From positions 319,876-383,875 of the forward strand of contig JAKRSF010000004.1 in NCBI GenBank assembly GCA_022402445.1: a DNA stretch of 64,000 bases, written 5' to 3'. This DNA is from Cyanobacteriota bacterium. GTDB taxonomy: Bacteria > Cyanobacteriota > Cyanobacteriia > CACIAM-69d. Shown here in pieces: positions 8,691 to 18,569 of the stretch; positions within the stretch are counted from its first letter, which is position 1; each line of letters opens with the position of its first letter. The position numbers and the translations under genes were made by a program. The notes under the pieces were generated by a model that was given only the letters and a program-made list of their open reading frames with translations, was not told the DNA's origin and did not search any database.

Positions 8691-9968
8691 TTAGCGGCCG
8701 CCGAGGGCGTAGACATCCGGGGCACGGCCGATCGCGAAGCGCAGGGATGATCGCAAGGTGGCGCTAGAGGTGGTCATAAACAGCCCCAGGGCCAGAAGTG
8801 ATAGACCCGCCGCGATCGCGAAGAGGCCCCCATAGCCAATGGCCCCCGTCAGGCCCCCGAGGACTGGCCCCGCCAGGGCAATGCCCAGATCAAACCCCAG
8901 CAGCACCAGGGCAAAGGTCCGGCCCCGTTCCTCGGGCGCGGCGCGATCGGACACCAGGGCCACCATCATCGGAATCAGCAGCCCCCCCGCGAGCCCCTCC
9001 AAAAGGCCCGCCCAGAGGAAATCCACCGCCGTGGTGGCCGTCGCCAGCCGTCCCATGGCCAGCACATAAAACACCAAACTCAGGGAGATGAACGGGCCGC
9101 GACCGATGCGATCGGCCTGACGGCCGGTGAGCAGACGGGCGGAAAAACTCGCGATCGCCGCCACCGTATAGAACAGGCCCGGAATCAGATCCACCCCACT
9201 GGCCAGGATATAGAGGGGAATGAACGTACTGAGGGTGCCAAACACCAGGCCAATGGCGAGCATCACCGTCGCTGGTACCCGATAGGGGGCCGCCGCAATG
9301 CGCGTCCAAAAGGCTTCCCGCACCGGGGGAGAATTCTGGCCATCGGCGATCGCGGCCTCCGGAGGGGACGGGTCCGGGGCGATCGCGTCGCGCTTGGGTT
9401 CCCGAATGGTGGTGATCCCCAGAAGGGCCGCCAGACCGAAACTGGAGGCCACCAGGAAATTGGGCAGATCGCCAAAATAGGTTTGCAGATAGCTCCCCAG
9501 GGCGGGGCCGATCGCCACCCCCAACGGCTGGGTCAAGGTCATGTAGCCAATCAACTCCCCCTTGCGCTGGGGGGGCGACAGATCCACCACAAAGGCGCTA
9601 TAGCCCGTGGTGAACGCCGCAATGCTCAGGCCGTGGAACACCCGCAGGGCCATCAGCAGGGGAATCGATCGCGTACTCAAATAGCCCAGGGGAGCCAACG
9701 CCGCCGCGATCGCCCCGAGGATCAGCACGAATTTGCGGCCCCTGGAGTCGGCCCAGCGGCCCATCTGCGGCCGCAGCAGCAGCAGCCCCACCGCAAACGA
9801 CCCCATCACAATGCCCACCTCGCGATCGTCACCGCCGATCTTCTGCACATAGACCGACAGGGTGGGCAGCAGGGACGACATGCTGGCCCAAAACAGCAGC
9901 GCTGCCCCGAACAGCAGCAACAGGTTACGCCGCACGGACGGCGCAAGTTCCGTAAATAAACTTAACAT
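8691..9968 (-). CDS. MFS transporter, possible siderophore exporter
   Basis: Major facilitator superfamily protein of 425 residues with about twelve hydrophobic segments in two halves. The loop between helices 2 and 3 reads GRWADSRGRKFVLILGA, the family signature, repeated as GRQADRIGRGPFISLSL in the second half. An acidic, Pro-rich cytoplasmic loop separates the halves. It converges on the siderophore ABC operon with a 24 bp gap. MFS exporters of this kind sit next to siderophore genes in many bacteria, so efflux of a siderophore is plausible, but no biosynthetic genes are visible and drug or metabolite export fits equally. Confidence 0.85.
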   Translation of the reverse strand: MLSLFTELAPSVRRNLLLLFGAALLFWASMSSLLPTLSVYVQKIGGDDREVGIVMGSFAVGLLLLRPQMGRWADSRGRKFVLILGAIAAALAPLGYLSTRSIPLLMALRVFHGLSIAAFTTGYSAFVVDLSPPQRKGELIGYMTLTQPLGVAIGPALGSYLQTYFGDLPNFLVASSFGLAALLGITTIREPKRDAIAPDPSPPEAAIADGQNSPPVREAFWTRIAAAPYRVPATVMLAIGLVFGTLSTFIPLYILASGVDLIPGLFYTVAAIASFSARLLTGRQADRIGRGPFISLSLVFYVLAMGRLATATTAVDFLWAGLLEGLAGGLLIPMMVALVSDRAAPEERGRTFALVLLGFDLGIALAGPVLGGLTGAIGYGGLFAIAAGLSLLALGLFMTTSSATLRSSLRFAIGRAPDVYALGGR

Positions 9969-10112
9969 TCCTAAATTCTAAGGAATCCGGGGGGCGATCG
10001 CGGCTCCAATTGCCCCCGGATCCGGCCCCCGCCTTCGGCGCTCACTTCAGGCGCTCAATTCAGGGGTTCAGTTTGGGGGTTCAATTCAGGCGCTCAATTC
10101 GGGGGGCCATGC
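9969..10112. repeat. Short local repeats between two minus-strand genes
   Basis: Degenerate copies of GGCGCTCAATTC and GGGTTCAATTC/GGGTTCAGTT occur about five times between 10037 and 10104. They resemble a small slippage-derived array. No gene, promoter or terminator is convincing here. Confidence 0.5.
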
Positions 10113-11810
10113 TTAGGAATTGATCCCAGGGGGGCGGCGGAACTGGAGGCGATAGAGCCAGGGGTAGCCGCCGGACAGGTCATCGCGAATCGCCGCCTCT
10201 AGCTGTAGATCCGGCTGCTGCGCGATCGCGTCGAGGGTGTCGCCCTCCGGCCAATAGAACCAGATGGGGTGCTTCTGGGCCAGGGCCTGCCGCAGGGGTT
10301 GCCACTGCTGGGGATCCCCCTTGCGGATCCAGTGGAACTCCGTCGTGGCGGGCAACAGATGGCTCAAGGACAGGTAAAAAATATAGCGGCTGCCCGTTTC
10401 CCCCAACAGCCAGGGGCCTCCAGCGGTCTCCCCATTTCCTTGGTGTCCTTCCCACTGGACCATGGCAGCGACCGCCGCATTGAGATGAATTTCCCCCACG
10501 GCGGCGCGGGGGTTGATGCGTACGATCGCGCCAGAGAGCCCCCCAACGGCCACCAGACCCACCAGGGCGATCGCGCCGGTGCGGCGGGCGAGGGTGCGCG
10601 ATCGCAGCAGTGCCTCAACATAGGCCGCCAGGATCAGGGACAGGCTGAGGTTGGCCGCCACGAGGTATCGCCCAGCGGTGGAGCGAGCCCCCCCCAGCAC
10701 CAGATCGGGAATGGCCTGGGCGGCGATGGTCGTCACAAACGGCAGCAGCAGCAGCCATCGGGCGGGCCGAGGCCCCCAGCGCCAAAAGCCATAGACCGCC
10801 AGGACCAGCAACACCAGCACCCCATACAGGGCGGGATCCTTGAGGCTGGGGATCGCATCAAAATCAAAGATGACTTCCTCTAGGTTCGTGGTCCAGAGTT
10901 TGAGGCGGTCGAGAAGGGAGGGGTTGCGGGTGGCGATCCAGGCGGTTAGCTTTTGGGTCCGCTGCTGCTGGGTCAGGAGCACCAGCACCCAGGGAATGAA
11001 CAGCGCCACGGCTCCACCCCCGACGATCGCGAGGCGACGGATGGGCAACCGGTAGGCGCGATCGCGGCCCCAGAGCATGGCGCCATAGAGCAGATGGACC
11101 GTCGCCGTCAGGGTAAAAAACCAGTGGGTATATAACCCCAGGGTCATGAACACCCCATACAGCAGCGCATGACGCCAGCGGGGCGATCGCACCGTCAGCA
11201 GCAGCGACGCCGTAGACAAACAAATCATCAACTGCCAGAGGGAATATTGCCGCCCCAGCCGCGCCATTTCGATCCCATAGGGGGAAATGGACAGCAGCGC
11301 GATCGCCACCCAGCCCACGCGATCGCGGCCCGCACTGCCCCAAAACAACTCCCGACACAACCAAAATGCCGCCGGCAGCAGCAGCAGCCCCAGCAGCACT
11401 GAGCAATAGCGCATCCCCACGGGATCCCCCGTCAGCAGCACCGACAGCCGCATCAGCAGGTAATACAGCGGCGGATGCTCCGGGTGGCCCGCCAGGACCG
11501 TCAGGGCATCCCCCCAGGACCGGGCCGCCGCCGGATCCTGAAAGCGGAAAATCTCCCCCGCCGTGATCGTGGGCTGCGCAAAGATGCTCGTCTGCACCTC
11601 CGCCAGCCCATGGCCCATGGCCCGGGCCAGCCCCCGCACCTCGTCCACGTTATAGACCTGATCGGCTAGGTGATCGAAGCGAAACCACAGCCCCAGCACC
11701 ACCGCGATCGCGATCGCGATCGCCACAACCAGTTCCAGGGGCCGCGATCGCAGGAGACCGATCCCCCGCCGCCGCTGCCCCCACCGAATCCAAGCCGGTT
11801 GGATATCCAT
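10113..11810 (-). CDS. Membrane glycosyltransferase, GT39/ArnT-like
   Basis: Integral-membrane glycosyltransferase of the GT-C fold that uses a polyprenyl-phosphate sugar donor. I use the ATG giving MDIQPAWIRW; an upstream extension of 40 codons is Arg/Gly/Pro-rich and unlike the family. Near the N-terminus a membrane helix is followed by YNVDEVRGLARAMGHG, with the acidic pair expected in the first periplasmic loop. HPEHPPLYYLLMRLS then matches the conserved EHPPLYY motif. Many hydrophobic helices follow, then a soluble C-terminal domain. A GT2 enzyme of the polyprenyl-phosphate type lies just upstream on the same strand and could make its donor. The acceptor is unknown. Confidence 0.82.
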   Translation of the reverse strand: MDIQPAWIRWGQRRRGIGLLRSRPLELVVAIAIAIAVVLGLWFRFDHLADQVYNVDEVRGLARAMGHGLAEVQTSIFAQPTITAGEIFRFQDPAAARSWGDALTVLAGHPEHPPLYYLLMRLSVLLTGDPVGMRYCSVLLGLLLLPAAFWLCRELFWGSAGRDRVGWVAIALLSISPYGIEMARLGRQYSLWQLMICLSTASLLLTVRSPRWRHALLYGVFMTLGLYTHWFFTLTATVHLLYGAMLWGRDRAYRLPIRRLAIVGGGAVALFIPWVLVLLTQQQRTQKLTAWIATRNPSLLDRLKLWTTNLEEVIFDFDAIPSLKDPALYGVLVLLVLAVYGFWRWGPRPARWLLLLPFVTTIAAQAIPDLVLGGARSTAGRYLVAANLSLSLILAAYVEALLRSRTLARRTGAIALVGLVAVGGLSGAIVRINPRAAVGEIHLNAAVAAMVQWEGHQGNGETAGGPWLLGETGSRYIFYLSLSHLLPATTEFHWIRKGDPQQWQPLRQALAQKHPIWFYWPEGDTLDAIAQQPDLQLEAAIRDDLSGGYPWLYRLQFRRPPGINS

Positions 11811-12005
11811 CGTCCGGTGACCTCCCCAGGGATATGTGCCGGTTCCCTTGACCGGCCCATGGGGTTGCCTGGGTCTCATCCTGCCCAACCCAACCGCCGG
11901 GAGCCGCCCTTCAAGATCTGAGGGAACCAAAAGAGTCCTGAGTCAGTCTTAACCCACCTTTTTGTGATCGAAATTTTGTGATCGCGATCGCGCCCCCAAT
12001 TCTCC

Positions 12006-12971
12006 TCAGGCGAGACGCGCCCCCGCCACCTCCCGAATGCGATAAATCGGTCGGCTCTGGGACTCGTGGTAGGTGCGCATCATCACCTCCGCCAACAGGC
12101 CAAAGCTAAAAAATTGCAGCCCCATCAGCATCATCACCATCCCCAAAATCAGCAGGGGGCGATCGCCAATCTCCATCCCAAACGCCAGCTTCAGCACCGC
12201 CAGATAAAGGCTCACCAGAAAACCCACCGCCGTCAGCCCCATCCCCAACACGCCAAAAACATGCATCGGCCGCGTTAAGAATTTCCGCATAAACCAAATG
12301 GTCAGCAAATCCATCACCACCCGAAAGGTGCGCCCCAGACCATATTTACTCTCGCCAAACTTGCGGGCATGGTGCCGCACGGGAATGTCCGTAATGCGCG
12401 CCCCCTCCATCTGGGCCAGGGCGGGCAAAAAGCGGTGCAGTTCCCCATAGAGCCGCATATCCGCCACCAGCTCCGCCCGGTAGGCTTTGAGGGAACAACC
12501 GTAGTCCCTAACTCGCACATTTGTGACCTGTCGAATAATCCAGTTGGCAATTTTCGAGGGCAGCAGGCGGGTCATGGCATCATCCTGGCGATCCTTGCGC
12601 CAGCCGCTCACCAGGTCGTAGCCCCCCTGGAGGGTGTCGAGGAGGCGGGGGATGTCGGCGGGATCGTTCTGGAGGTCCGCGTCGAGGGTGATGATGAAGC
12701 GCCCCTGGGCGTGGTCAAATCCGGCGGCCATGGCGGCGGTCTGGCCGTAGTTGCGCCGCAGGAGGACGGCCTGGAGGTCGGTGCTGCGCTGGGCCTCGTC
12801 CCGGAGCCATGCGTCGGAGCCGTCGGTGGAGCCGTCGTCAACGCAGATGATTTCGTAGCGGTAGGGGAGGGTTTGGGTGATCGCGCGGATGGCGCTGAGG
12901 AGGTGGGGGAGGCTGTCGATTTCGTTATAGATGGGGGTGATGATCGAGAGGTCGAGGGGGAAGGTGTTCAT
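12006..12971 (-). CDS. GT2 glycosyltransferase, polyprenyl-phosphate sugar synthase type
   Basis: Family 2 glycosyltransferase of the DPM1/GtrB type, 321 residues. LSIITPIYNEIDSLPHLL begins the nucleotide-binding domain, ICVDDGSTDGSDAWL follows, and DADLQNDPADIP carries the metal-binding DxD. The conserved GCSLKAYR segment is near residue 160. The C-terminus has two membrane helices (FGVLGMGLTAVGFLVSLYLA and LLILGMVMMLMGLQFFSFGL), typical of enzymes that charge undecaprenyl phosphate. Its position just upstream of a GT39-like gene on the same strand suggests a donor-maker and donor-user pair. The sugar is not known. Confidence 0.9.
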   Translation of the reverse strand: MNTFPLDLSIITPIYNEIDSLPHLLSAIRAITQTLPYRYEIICVDDGSTDGSDAWLRDEAQRSTDLQAVLLRRNYGQTAAMAAGFDHAQGRFIITLDADLQNDPADIPRLLDTLQGGYDLVSGWRKDRQDDAMTRLLPSKIANWIIRQVTNVRVRDYGCSLKAYRAELVADMRLYGELHRFLPALAQMEGARITDIPVRHHARKFGESKYGLGRTFRVVMDLLTIWFMRKFLTRPMHVFGVLGMGLTAVGFLVSLYLAVLKLAFGMEIGDRPLLILGMVMMLMGLQFFSFGLLAEVMMRTYHESQSRPIYRIREVAGARLA

Positions 12972-12996
12972 GGGGTTGGGGTTGGGGGATGGGGGG

Positions 12997-14055
12997 TTAG
13001 GTTGCGGGGGCGATCGCGCGATCGCGGCTGGGGAAGTGGCAGGCGACCCAATGGCCGTCGCCGAGGTCTCGGAAAGGGGGCCGTTCCGTCTGGCAGCGGC
13101 CTTCGGCGATGGGGCAGCGGGGATGGAAGGGGCAGCCGCTGGGGGGGGCGACGGGGCTGGGCAGTTCCCCCTGGAGGACGATGCGCTGGCGCTGTCGTTC
13201 GATCGCGGGGTCGGGCACAGGGACGGCGGACAGGAGCGCTTGGGTGTAGGGGTGTTGGGGCTGGTCGTAGAGGCGATCGCGATCGGCTAGTTCCACCAAA
13301 CGGCCCAGGTACATGACCGCAATGCGATCGCTGATATGGCGCACGACGCTGAGGTCGTGGGCGATGAAGAGATAGGTCAGTCCAAGGCGCTGCTGCAAGT
13401 CCTGGAGGAGGTTGACCACCTGCGCTTGGATCGAGACATCCAAGGCGGCGATCGGTTCATCGCAGACCAATAAATCCGGTTCTACGGCCAAGGCCCGGGC
13501 GATCGCAATGCGCTGGCGCTGGCCGCCGGAAAATTCGTGGGGGAAGCGATCGCGGCAGTTTGGATCGAGCCCCACCTGTTGAAAGAGGGCCGCCACGCGA
13601 TCGCCGCGATCGGCCGCCGCCGTCCCCAGCCCATGGATTGCCAACGGTTCCGCGATCGCCGCCCCCACCGACAGGCGCGGATTGAGGGACGCATAGGGAT
13701 CTTGGAAAATAAGCTGAATACGCCGCCGCAGGGGCCGCAACTGCGCCGCCGTCAACGCCGTAATCTCGCGCCCGTCAAACCAAACCTTGCCCCCCGTCGG
13801 CGGCACCAGCCCCAGCAGCGATCGCCCCGTCGTACTCTTGCCGCAGCCCGACTCCCCCACCAGCCCCAGGGTTTCGCCCCGCCGTAGCTGAAAGCTCACC
13901 CCATCGACCGCCTTCACCACGCGATCGCCCCCCCTCTCCCACCAGGGCCGCCCCAGGGCAAAATGCACCCGCAAATCCTCCACCGCCAGCAGTGGGCGAT
14001 CGCCCTTTGGTCGCTGTGCCGTTGCGCCGTCCGTTTCCCTTGCCCGATCGCCCAT
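12997..14055 (-). CDS. Oligopeptide/dipeptide-type ABC ATPase (OppF/DppF-like)
   Basis: ATPase of the peptide/nickel importer family, 352 residues. Walker A is [10 protein letters not shown]-loop [13 protein letters not shown], signature [15 protein letters not shown], and Walker [17 protein letters not shown]. The C-terminal extension has [16 protein letters not shown] and the Cys-bearing [15 protein letters not shown] that marks this family. Permease and binding-protein partners are not adjacent, so it is either an orphan serving a system encoded elsewhere or a solitary copy, as is common in cyanobacteria. The 25 bp gap to the GT2 gene allows co-transcription. Confidence 0.9.
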   Translation of the reverse strand: MGDRARETDGATAQRPKGDRPLLAVEDLRVHFALGRPWWERGGDRVVKAVDGVSFQLRRGETLGLVGESGCGKSTTGRSLLGLVPPTGGKVWFDGREITALTAAQLRPLRRRIQLIFQDPYASLNPRLSVGAAIAEPLAIHGLGTAAADRGDRVAALFQQVGLDPNCRDRFPHEFSGGQRQRIAIARALAVEPDLLVCDEPIAALDVSIQAQVVNLLQDLQQRLGLTYLFIAHDLSVVRHISDRIAVMYLGRLVELADRDRLYDQPQHPYTQALLSAVPVPDPAIERQRQRIVLQGELPSPVAPPSGCPFHPRCPIAEGRCQTERPPFRDLGDGHWVACHFPSRDRAIAPAT

Positions 14056-14322
14056 GGTGCGCCTCCCGATCTCCCGCTGATTTTGCCACTCTTTGCCCGC
14101 CCCGTTGCTTATCCCCTGGGGCTTTTCGGGCCTCCTTCAAAACCTAGGGGGAGCCCCCGCGATCGCATTGCACCCCCCGTGCTACCCTAGTCAAGCTATG
14201 TCACTTACGCACGCTCGGACAGTCGGGTGTTCTTGGACAAAACGGCGGCGCGATCGCCCCGCAAAACCCAAGAATTACGCGCCGGGCGGAGGCTAAACCC
14301 GATACCAGGAGACAACTGAATC

Positions 14323-15093
14323 ATGGCCGTCATTTCCCTCGCCCAGCTCCTCGAAGCCGGCGTCCACTTTGGGCATCAAGCCAGCCGCTGGAACCCCAAG
14401 ATGTCCCCGTACATCTTCACCGAACGCAACGGGGTTCACATCATCGACCTGGTGCAGACTGCCCAGTGCATGGAGAAAGCGTACCAGTACCTACGGGACG
14501 CCTCCGAGCAAAATAAGCGCGTCCTGTTCGTGGGCACCAAGCGCCAAGCCGCTGGCATCATCGCCCAGGAAGCCCAGCGCTGCGGCAGCTACTACATTAA
14601 CCAGCGTTGGCTCGGCGGTATGCTGACCAACTGGACCACGATCAAAACCCGCGTGGAGCGCCTCAAGGAACTGGAGCGCCGCGAAGAGACCGGTGCCCTC
14701 GACCTGCTGCCCAAGAAGGAAGCGTCGGTGCTGCGTCGGGAGCTCTCGAAGCTCAAGAAGTACCTCGGCGGCATCAAGATGATGCGCAAACTGCCGGACA
14801 TCGTGGTGATCGTGGACCAACGGCGCGAATATAACGCCGTGCAGGAATGCGTCCGCCTGGGCATCCCCATCCTGGCCCTGCTGGACACCAACTGCGACCC
14901 GGATACGGTGGATGTGCCCATCCCGGCGAACGATGACGCCATCCGGTCGATCAAACTGCTGGTGAGCCGCCTGTGCGACGCGATCTATGAAGGTCGCCAC
15001 GGGGATCTCGAGGATGCGGACTACTCCGACTATGACGTGGAGGAGTACGACGAGGAAGAGGAAGAGGCGGAACTGCAAGCGTCTGAAGTCTAG
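14323..15093 (+). CDS. rpsB: 30S ribosomal protein S2
   Basis: Ribosomal protein S2, 256 residues, binding the 30S head-body junction. Recognisable blocks are [55 protein letters not shown] and [23 protein letters not shown] lies just before the ATG. The C-terminus is an acidic tail of about 28 residues ([15 protein letters not shown]), a feature shared with other cyanobacterial S2 proteins. tsf follows after a 332 bp spacer that contains a palindromic repeat element. Confidence 0.98.
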   Translation: MAVISLAQLLEAGVHFGHQASRWNPKMSPYIFTERNGVHIIDLVQTAQCMEKAYQYLRDASEQNKRVLFVGTKRQAAGIIAQEAQRCGSYYINQRWLGGMLTNWTTIKTRVERLKELERREETGALDLLPKKEASVLRRELSKLKKYLGGIKMMRKLPDIVVIVDQRREYNAVQECVRLGIPILALLDTNCDPDTVDVPIPANDDAIRSIKLLVSRLCDAIYEGRHGDLEDADYSDYDVEEYDEEEEEAELQASEV

Positions 15094-15147
15094 ATCTAGG
15101 GCTGAATCTAGAGTTGGGGCGATCGCGCCAGTCTCTTACCCGATCCG

Positions 15148-15277
15148 CCGTAGGGGTTGGGTCTCCCAACCCTCGTCCCACCAATCACCCCAAACCCGTT
15201 CACCCTTGGAAATATCAGGGATCGGGCGGGCGGGGGTTGGCTGGCGGGGGCTGGGCGGGGAGACCCCGCCCCTACGG
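15148..15277. repeat. MITE-like palindromic element (family R2) between rpsB and tsf
   Basis: The element is bounded by two inverted 25-base ends, 15148-15172 and 15253-15277, beginning CCGTAGGGG and ending CCCCTACGG. Each end can also fold by itself. The left has GGGTTGGG pairing with CCCAACCC; the right has GGGCGGGG pairing with CCCCGCCC. The TT/AA to CG/CG differences keep pairing intact. It carries no gene. The rest of 15094-15425 shows nothing else I can name. Confidence 0.75.
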
Positions 15278-15425
15278 TTGATCGCTTGAGATCGCGTCCG
15301 ATCCAGTTGAGATCAAGCCCGTTTGATCAAAGCTGGATCAAAAATTTGTGATCGAGGGCGGCCCCCGCGATCGCTACAATCGAGACTTGAGTGCAGAGCT
15401 TAGGAATTTCGGACCCATCAGGATC

Positions 15426-16262
15426 ATGGCTAAGAAAGGAAAGGCAAACAAAGCCCAGGGCAAGGCCAGCAAAGCTCCAACTCCGGCGGCGGCTCCGGTA
15501 GCAGCACCGGCGGCGGCCCCCACTGAAACGACGGCAGCGGCGGCCCCGGCCCCGGCCCCGGTCGAAACAAAAGTAGAAGAAGCACCCGTTCAAAAAGAGG
15601 CGACTGTGGAAATTTCGGCGAAGGCGGTCAAGGAACTGCGCGACAAAACCGGCGCAGGCATGATGGATTGCAAGAAGGCCCTGAAGGAGTCGAACGGCGA
15701 TCTCGAGAAGGCCGCAGAGTGGTTGCGCCAGAAGGGCATCGCGTCGGCAGAGAAGAAGGCGGGCCGGACGGCGGCGGAAGGCATCGTGGACAGCTACATC
15801 CACACGGGCGGCCGCATTGGCGTGCTGGTGGAGGTGAACTGCGAGACGGATTTTGTCGCTAAGCGCGATGAGTTCCGCGAGCTGGCCCGCAACGTGGCGA
15901 TGCAGGTGGCGGCGTGCCCGAATGTGGAATATGTGCGCGTCGAGGATGTGCCTGCGGAAATCGCTGAGCGGGAGAAGGCGATCGAGATGGGTCGCGATGA
16001 CCTGGCCGGTAAGCCGGATGCGATTAAGGAAAAAATCGTGGCGGGCCGGATCCAGAAGCGCATTGATGAGCTGTGTCTGCTGTCCCAGCCCTACATCCGC
16101 GACCAGAGCATCACCGTGTCGGAGTTGGTGAAGCAGGCGATCGCGCAGTTGGGCGAGAACATCCAGGTGCGTCGCTTCAGCCGGTTTGTGCTGGGCGAGG
16201 GCATTGAGAAGGAAGAGAGCAACTTCGCTGAGGAAGTGGCGGCGCAGATGGGCCAGAAGTAG
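15426..16262 (+). CDS. tsf: Elongation factor Ts with N-terminal Ala-Pro extension
   Basis: Nucleotide-exchange factor for EF-Tu. The ATG at 15426 begins [16 protein letters not shown]; the frame is open upstream but without a better start. The UBA-like domain starts only near residue 63 ([20 protein letters not shown]), followed by [20 protein letters not shown], the core [20 protein letters not shown], and the C-terminal module. The product is 278 residues, against about 218 in Synechocystis. The difference is the Lys- then Ala/Pro-rich N-terminal segment. rpsB-tsf order is conserved in bacteria. Confidence 0.96.
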   Translation: MAKKGKANKAQGKASKAPTPAAAPVAAPAAAPTETTAAAAPAPAPVETKVEEAPVQKEATVEISAKAVKELRDKTGAGMMDCKKALKESNGDLEKAAEWLRQKGIASAEKKAGRTAAEGIVDSYIHTGGRIGVLVEVNCETDFVAKRDEFRELARNVAMQVAACPNVEYVRVEDVPAEIAEREKAIEMGRDDLAGKPDAIKEKIVAGRIQKRIDELCLLSQPYIRDQSITVSELVKQAIAQLGENIQVRRFSRFVLGEGIEKEESNFAEEVAAQMGQK

Positions 16263-16417
16263 GGCCCTATTGCTGTCCGGTTTTCCTAGCGTGAATTTTT
16301 CTCAGATCGCCCCTGGGCTGACCTGAAGCGCTGGACGCGATCGCCGCGATCGCGTCCTTTCCATTTGGGTCGGGAGGTGGCGGTGTTCTCCGAACCCCCC
16401 GAGCATTCTTTTCCGCC

Positions 16418-17455
16418 ATGGCTAATGCACTTCCCCGCCTAGAACAGGAACTCGCCAAGGTGCGCGAGCGGGCCGCCGTCCTTGCCCAGCAGCTCTATGG
16501 GGCCGATGTGGCCTATTTCAAAGCCCTGGCCGCCGCCGCCCGTCAACAGTTGGTGCTGGCGGGCTATCACGTTTGTACCCAGAAATATCCCAAGGCATTT
16601 TTAAAGTTGTCCCTCGCCCAGCGCCAACGGCTTCAGCAGGATCTGCGGCATCTGGGGCAGCAGCTTGAGTGGCAGGTGCTGACGAATTTGGTAGCCCCGA
16701 CGACGGAGCTGGAGGACCAGTTGCGATCGCTCCTGCAAAGCCTGGGTACCGCTGAAGTCCAGCCCCCCCAACGGGATTCAACGGGGGCCGAGGGCGATCG
16801 CGAGGCGACCCCAGACTTAAAACCAGAATTCAATCCAGACCTTAAGCCCGACGCGCCAGCAGATTCAAAACCAGACCCGGACATGGGGCCAGGACTGGAG
16901 CGGGATCCTGGGGCCATGGCCGATCGCCCGGAGCCCGACGCCCCCCTCACCGGTGCCCCGGACCTGTCGCCGGAGGAGCTGCCCCCCGCCCTGGTGGCGC
17001 GATCGGGCAATCCCATCCAAATCCTTGGTTGGCAGCGATCGCTCGAAAAGGCCGCCCTCGCCAGCCTCCACAGCTTCTCCCAGCGGGCCAATCAACGGCT
17101 GCGGGCCGCCGGTATCTTGCCCCGTAAGCCCCCCCTAGCCCTGCTGGAGATGGCGGACAAACATGACCTGGACCTCGGGGCCGAAGTGGCCTCCAGCAGC
17201 CCCAACCTCCTGGATCTACTCCTCGATGGCGACGAGGGCGAAGGGCGCGATCGCCCCCCCCAGCGCCTGACCGCCATCCACCTGCGCCTTGCGGAAATCG
17301 AACTGGCCGACGCCAGCGTCGTTGCCCGACGGCCCCCCCTCCAGCAAACCGTCGATGCCCTCAGCAGCCTCTGCGCCCAGTACGAAAAACTCCGCCAGCA
17401 ATACGCGATCGCCCAAGCCGAAGCCGCCTGGCGCAGCAGTTGGTTTGAAGACTAG
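16418..17455 (+). CDS. Hypothetical protein, coiled-coil ends with acidic Pro-rich middle
   Basis: I do not recognise this 345-residue protein. Residues 1-110 are helical and Leu/Gln-rich (LEQELAKVRERAAVLAQQLY) with YHVCTQKYPKAFLKLSLAQR. A disordered Asp/Pro/Lys stretch covers about 120-195. A second helical half follows, containing RSGNPIQILGWQRSLEKAAL, RAAGILPRKPPLALLEMADK and a final coiled coil ending in AEAAWRSSWFED. There is no signal peptide or membrane helix. The folded-disordered-folded layout suggests a scaffold or binding protein. It stands alone between tsf and the nucleotide-sugar genes. Confidence 0.75.
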   Translation: MANALPRLEQELAKVRERAAVLAQQLYGADVAYFKALAAAARQQLVLAGYHVCTQKYPKAFLKLSLAQRQRLQQDLRHLGQQLEWQVLTNLVAPTTELEDQLRSLLQSLGTAEVQPPQRDSTGAEGDREATPDLKPEFNPDLKPDAPADSKPDPDMGPGLERDPGAMADRPEPDAPLTGAPDLSPEELPPALVARSGNPIQILGWQRSLEKAALASLHSFSQRANQRLRAAGILPRKPPLALLEMADKHDLDLGAEVASSSPNLLDLLLDGDEGEGRDRPPQRLTAIHLRLAEIELADASVVARRPPLQQTVDALSSLCAQYEKLRQQYAIAQAEAAWRSSWFED

Positions 17456-17581
17456 CCGACAGCCCCCCAGCCCCCCCGCCGCCGCCAGGGATCAAAGCAC
17501 TCGAATACACTATTGGACGGGTAAATCGCACCAAAATCGAACAGCCCCCGTCCATCCCAACCGGCCACCCCGGAGACCCTG

Positions 17582-18517
17582 ATGAGAATTTTGATCACTG
17601 GCGGCGCAGGCTTCATCGGCTCGCACCTAACCGATCGCCTCATGGCCGACGGCCACGACATCATCTGCCTCGATAACTTCTACACCGGCCACAAACACAA
17701 CATCGAACGCTGGCTCGGCAACCCCAACTTTGAACTGATCCGCCACGACATCACCGAACCGATCCGCCTCGAGGTCGATCAGATCTATCACCTCGCCTGC
17801 CCCGCCTCCCCCGTCCACTACCAATACAACCCCGTCAAAACCGTCAAAACCAACACCATCGGCACCCTGAACATGCTCGGCCTCGCCAAGCGCATCAAGG
17901 CCCGATTTTTGCTCGCCTCCACCTCCGAAGTCTACGGCGACCCCCTGATCCATCCCCAAACCGAAGACTATCGCGGCAACGTCAACCCCATCGGCCCGCG
18001 CAGTTGCTACGACGAGGGCAAACGCATCGCCGAAACCCTCGCCTTTGACTACCACCGCCAAAATGGGGTCGATATTCGCGTGGTGCGGATTTTTAATACC
18101 TACGGCACCCGAATGCTCGAAAACGATGGGCGCGTGGTCAGCAACTTCATTGTTCAGGCCCTGCGGGGTAAAAAGCTGACGGTCTACGGCAACGGCGAAC
18201 AGACCCGCAGCTTTTGCTATGTGTCGGATCTGGTGGAAGGGCTGATCCGCATGATGAATAATGACGAACATTTGGGGCCGGTGAACCTGGGCAATCCGGA
18301 TGAGTACACCATCCTCCAGTTGGCCGAGGCGGTGCTCAAACAGGTGGGGGGCGATCGCGCGATCGACTTCCGGCCCCTGCCCCAGGACGATCCGCGCCGC
18401 CGCCAGCCCGACATCACCCGTGCTAAAACGTGGCTGGGGTGGGAGCCGACCGTGCCCCTCGAAGACGGGCTAACGCGAACGATCGCGGACTTCCGACAGC
18501 GGCTGGCCCTGGACTAA
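17582..18517 (+). CDS. UDP-glucuronate decarboxylase (UDP-xylose synthase), SDR family
   Basis: NAD-dependent short-chain dehydrogenase-type enzyme converting UDP-glucuronate to UDP-xylose. The Rossmann motif [10 protein letters not shown] is at the N-terminus. [17 protein letters not shown] is diagnostic for this subgroup, STSEVYGDP supplies the Ser/Thr, and the catalytic YDEGK gives Yxxx[21 protein letters not shown] and the 311-residue length match UXS enzymes. The next gene makes its substrate from UDP-glucose. The pair feeds polysaccharide synthesis and may serve surface-glycan enzymes such as those at 10113-12971, though that link is inference. Confidence 0.92.
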   Translation: MRILITGGAGFIGSHLTDRLMADGHDIICLDNFYTGHKHNIERWLGNPNFELIRHDITEPIRLEVDQIYHLACPASPVHYQYNPVKTVKTNTIGTLNMLGLAKRIKARFLLASTSEVYGDPLIHPQTEDYRGNVNPIGPRSCYDEGKRIAETLAFDYHRQNGVDIRVVRIFNTYGTRMLENDGRVVSNFIVQALRGKKLTVYGNGEQTRSFCYVSDLVEGLIRMMNNDEHLGPVNLGNPDEYTILQLAEAVLKQVGGDRAIDFRPLPQDDPRRRQPDITRAKTWLGWEPTVPLEDGLTRTIADFRQRLALD

Positions 18518-18569
18518 TCCGCCCGAGCCCCCCAACCATTCAAGTAGAACAACACCACACCACACCATC

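Noticed and set aside
12369-13316. 315-codon plus-strand frame opposite the GT2 and OppF-like genes
   Set aside because: It is antisense to two clear genes; the product is Gly/Arg/Val-rich, a known by-product of high GC content.
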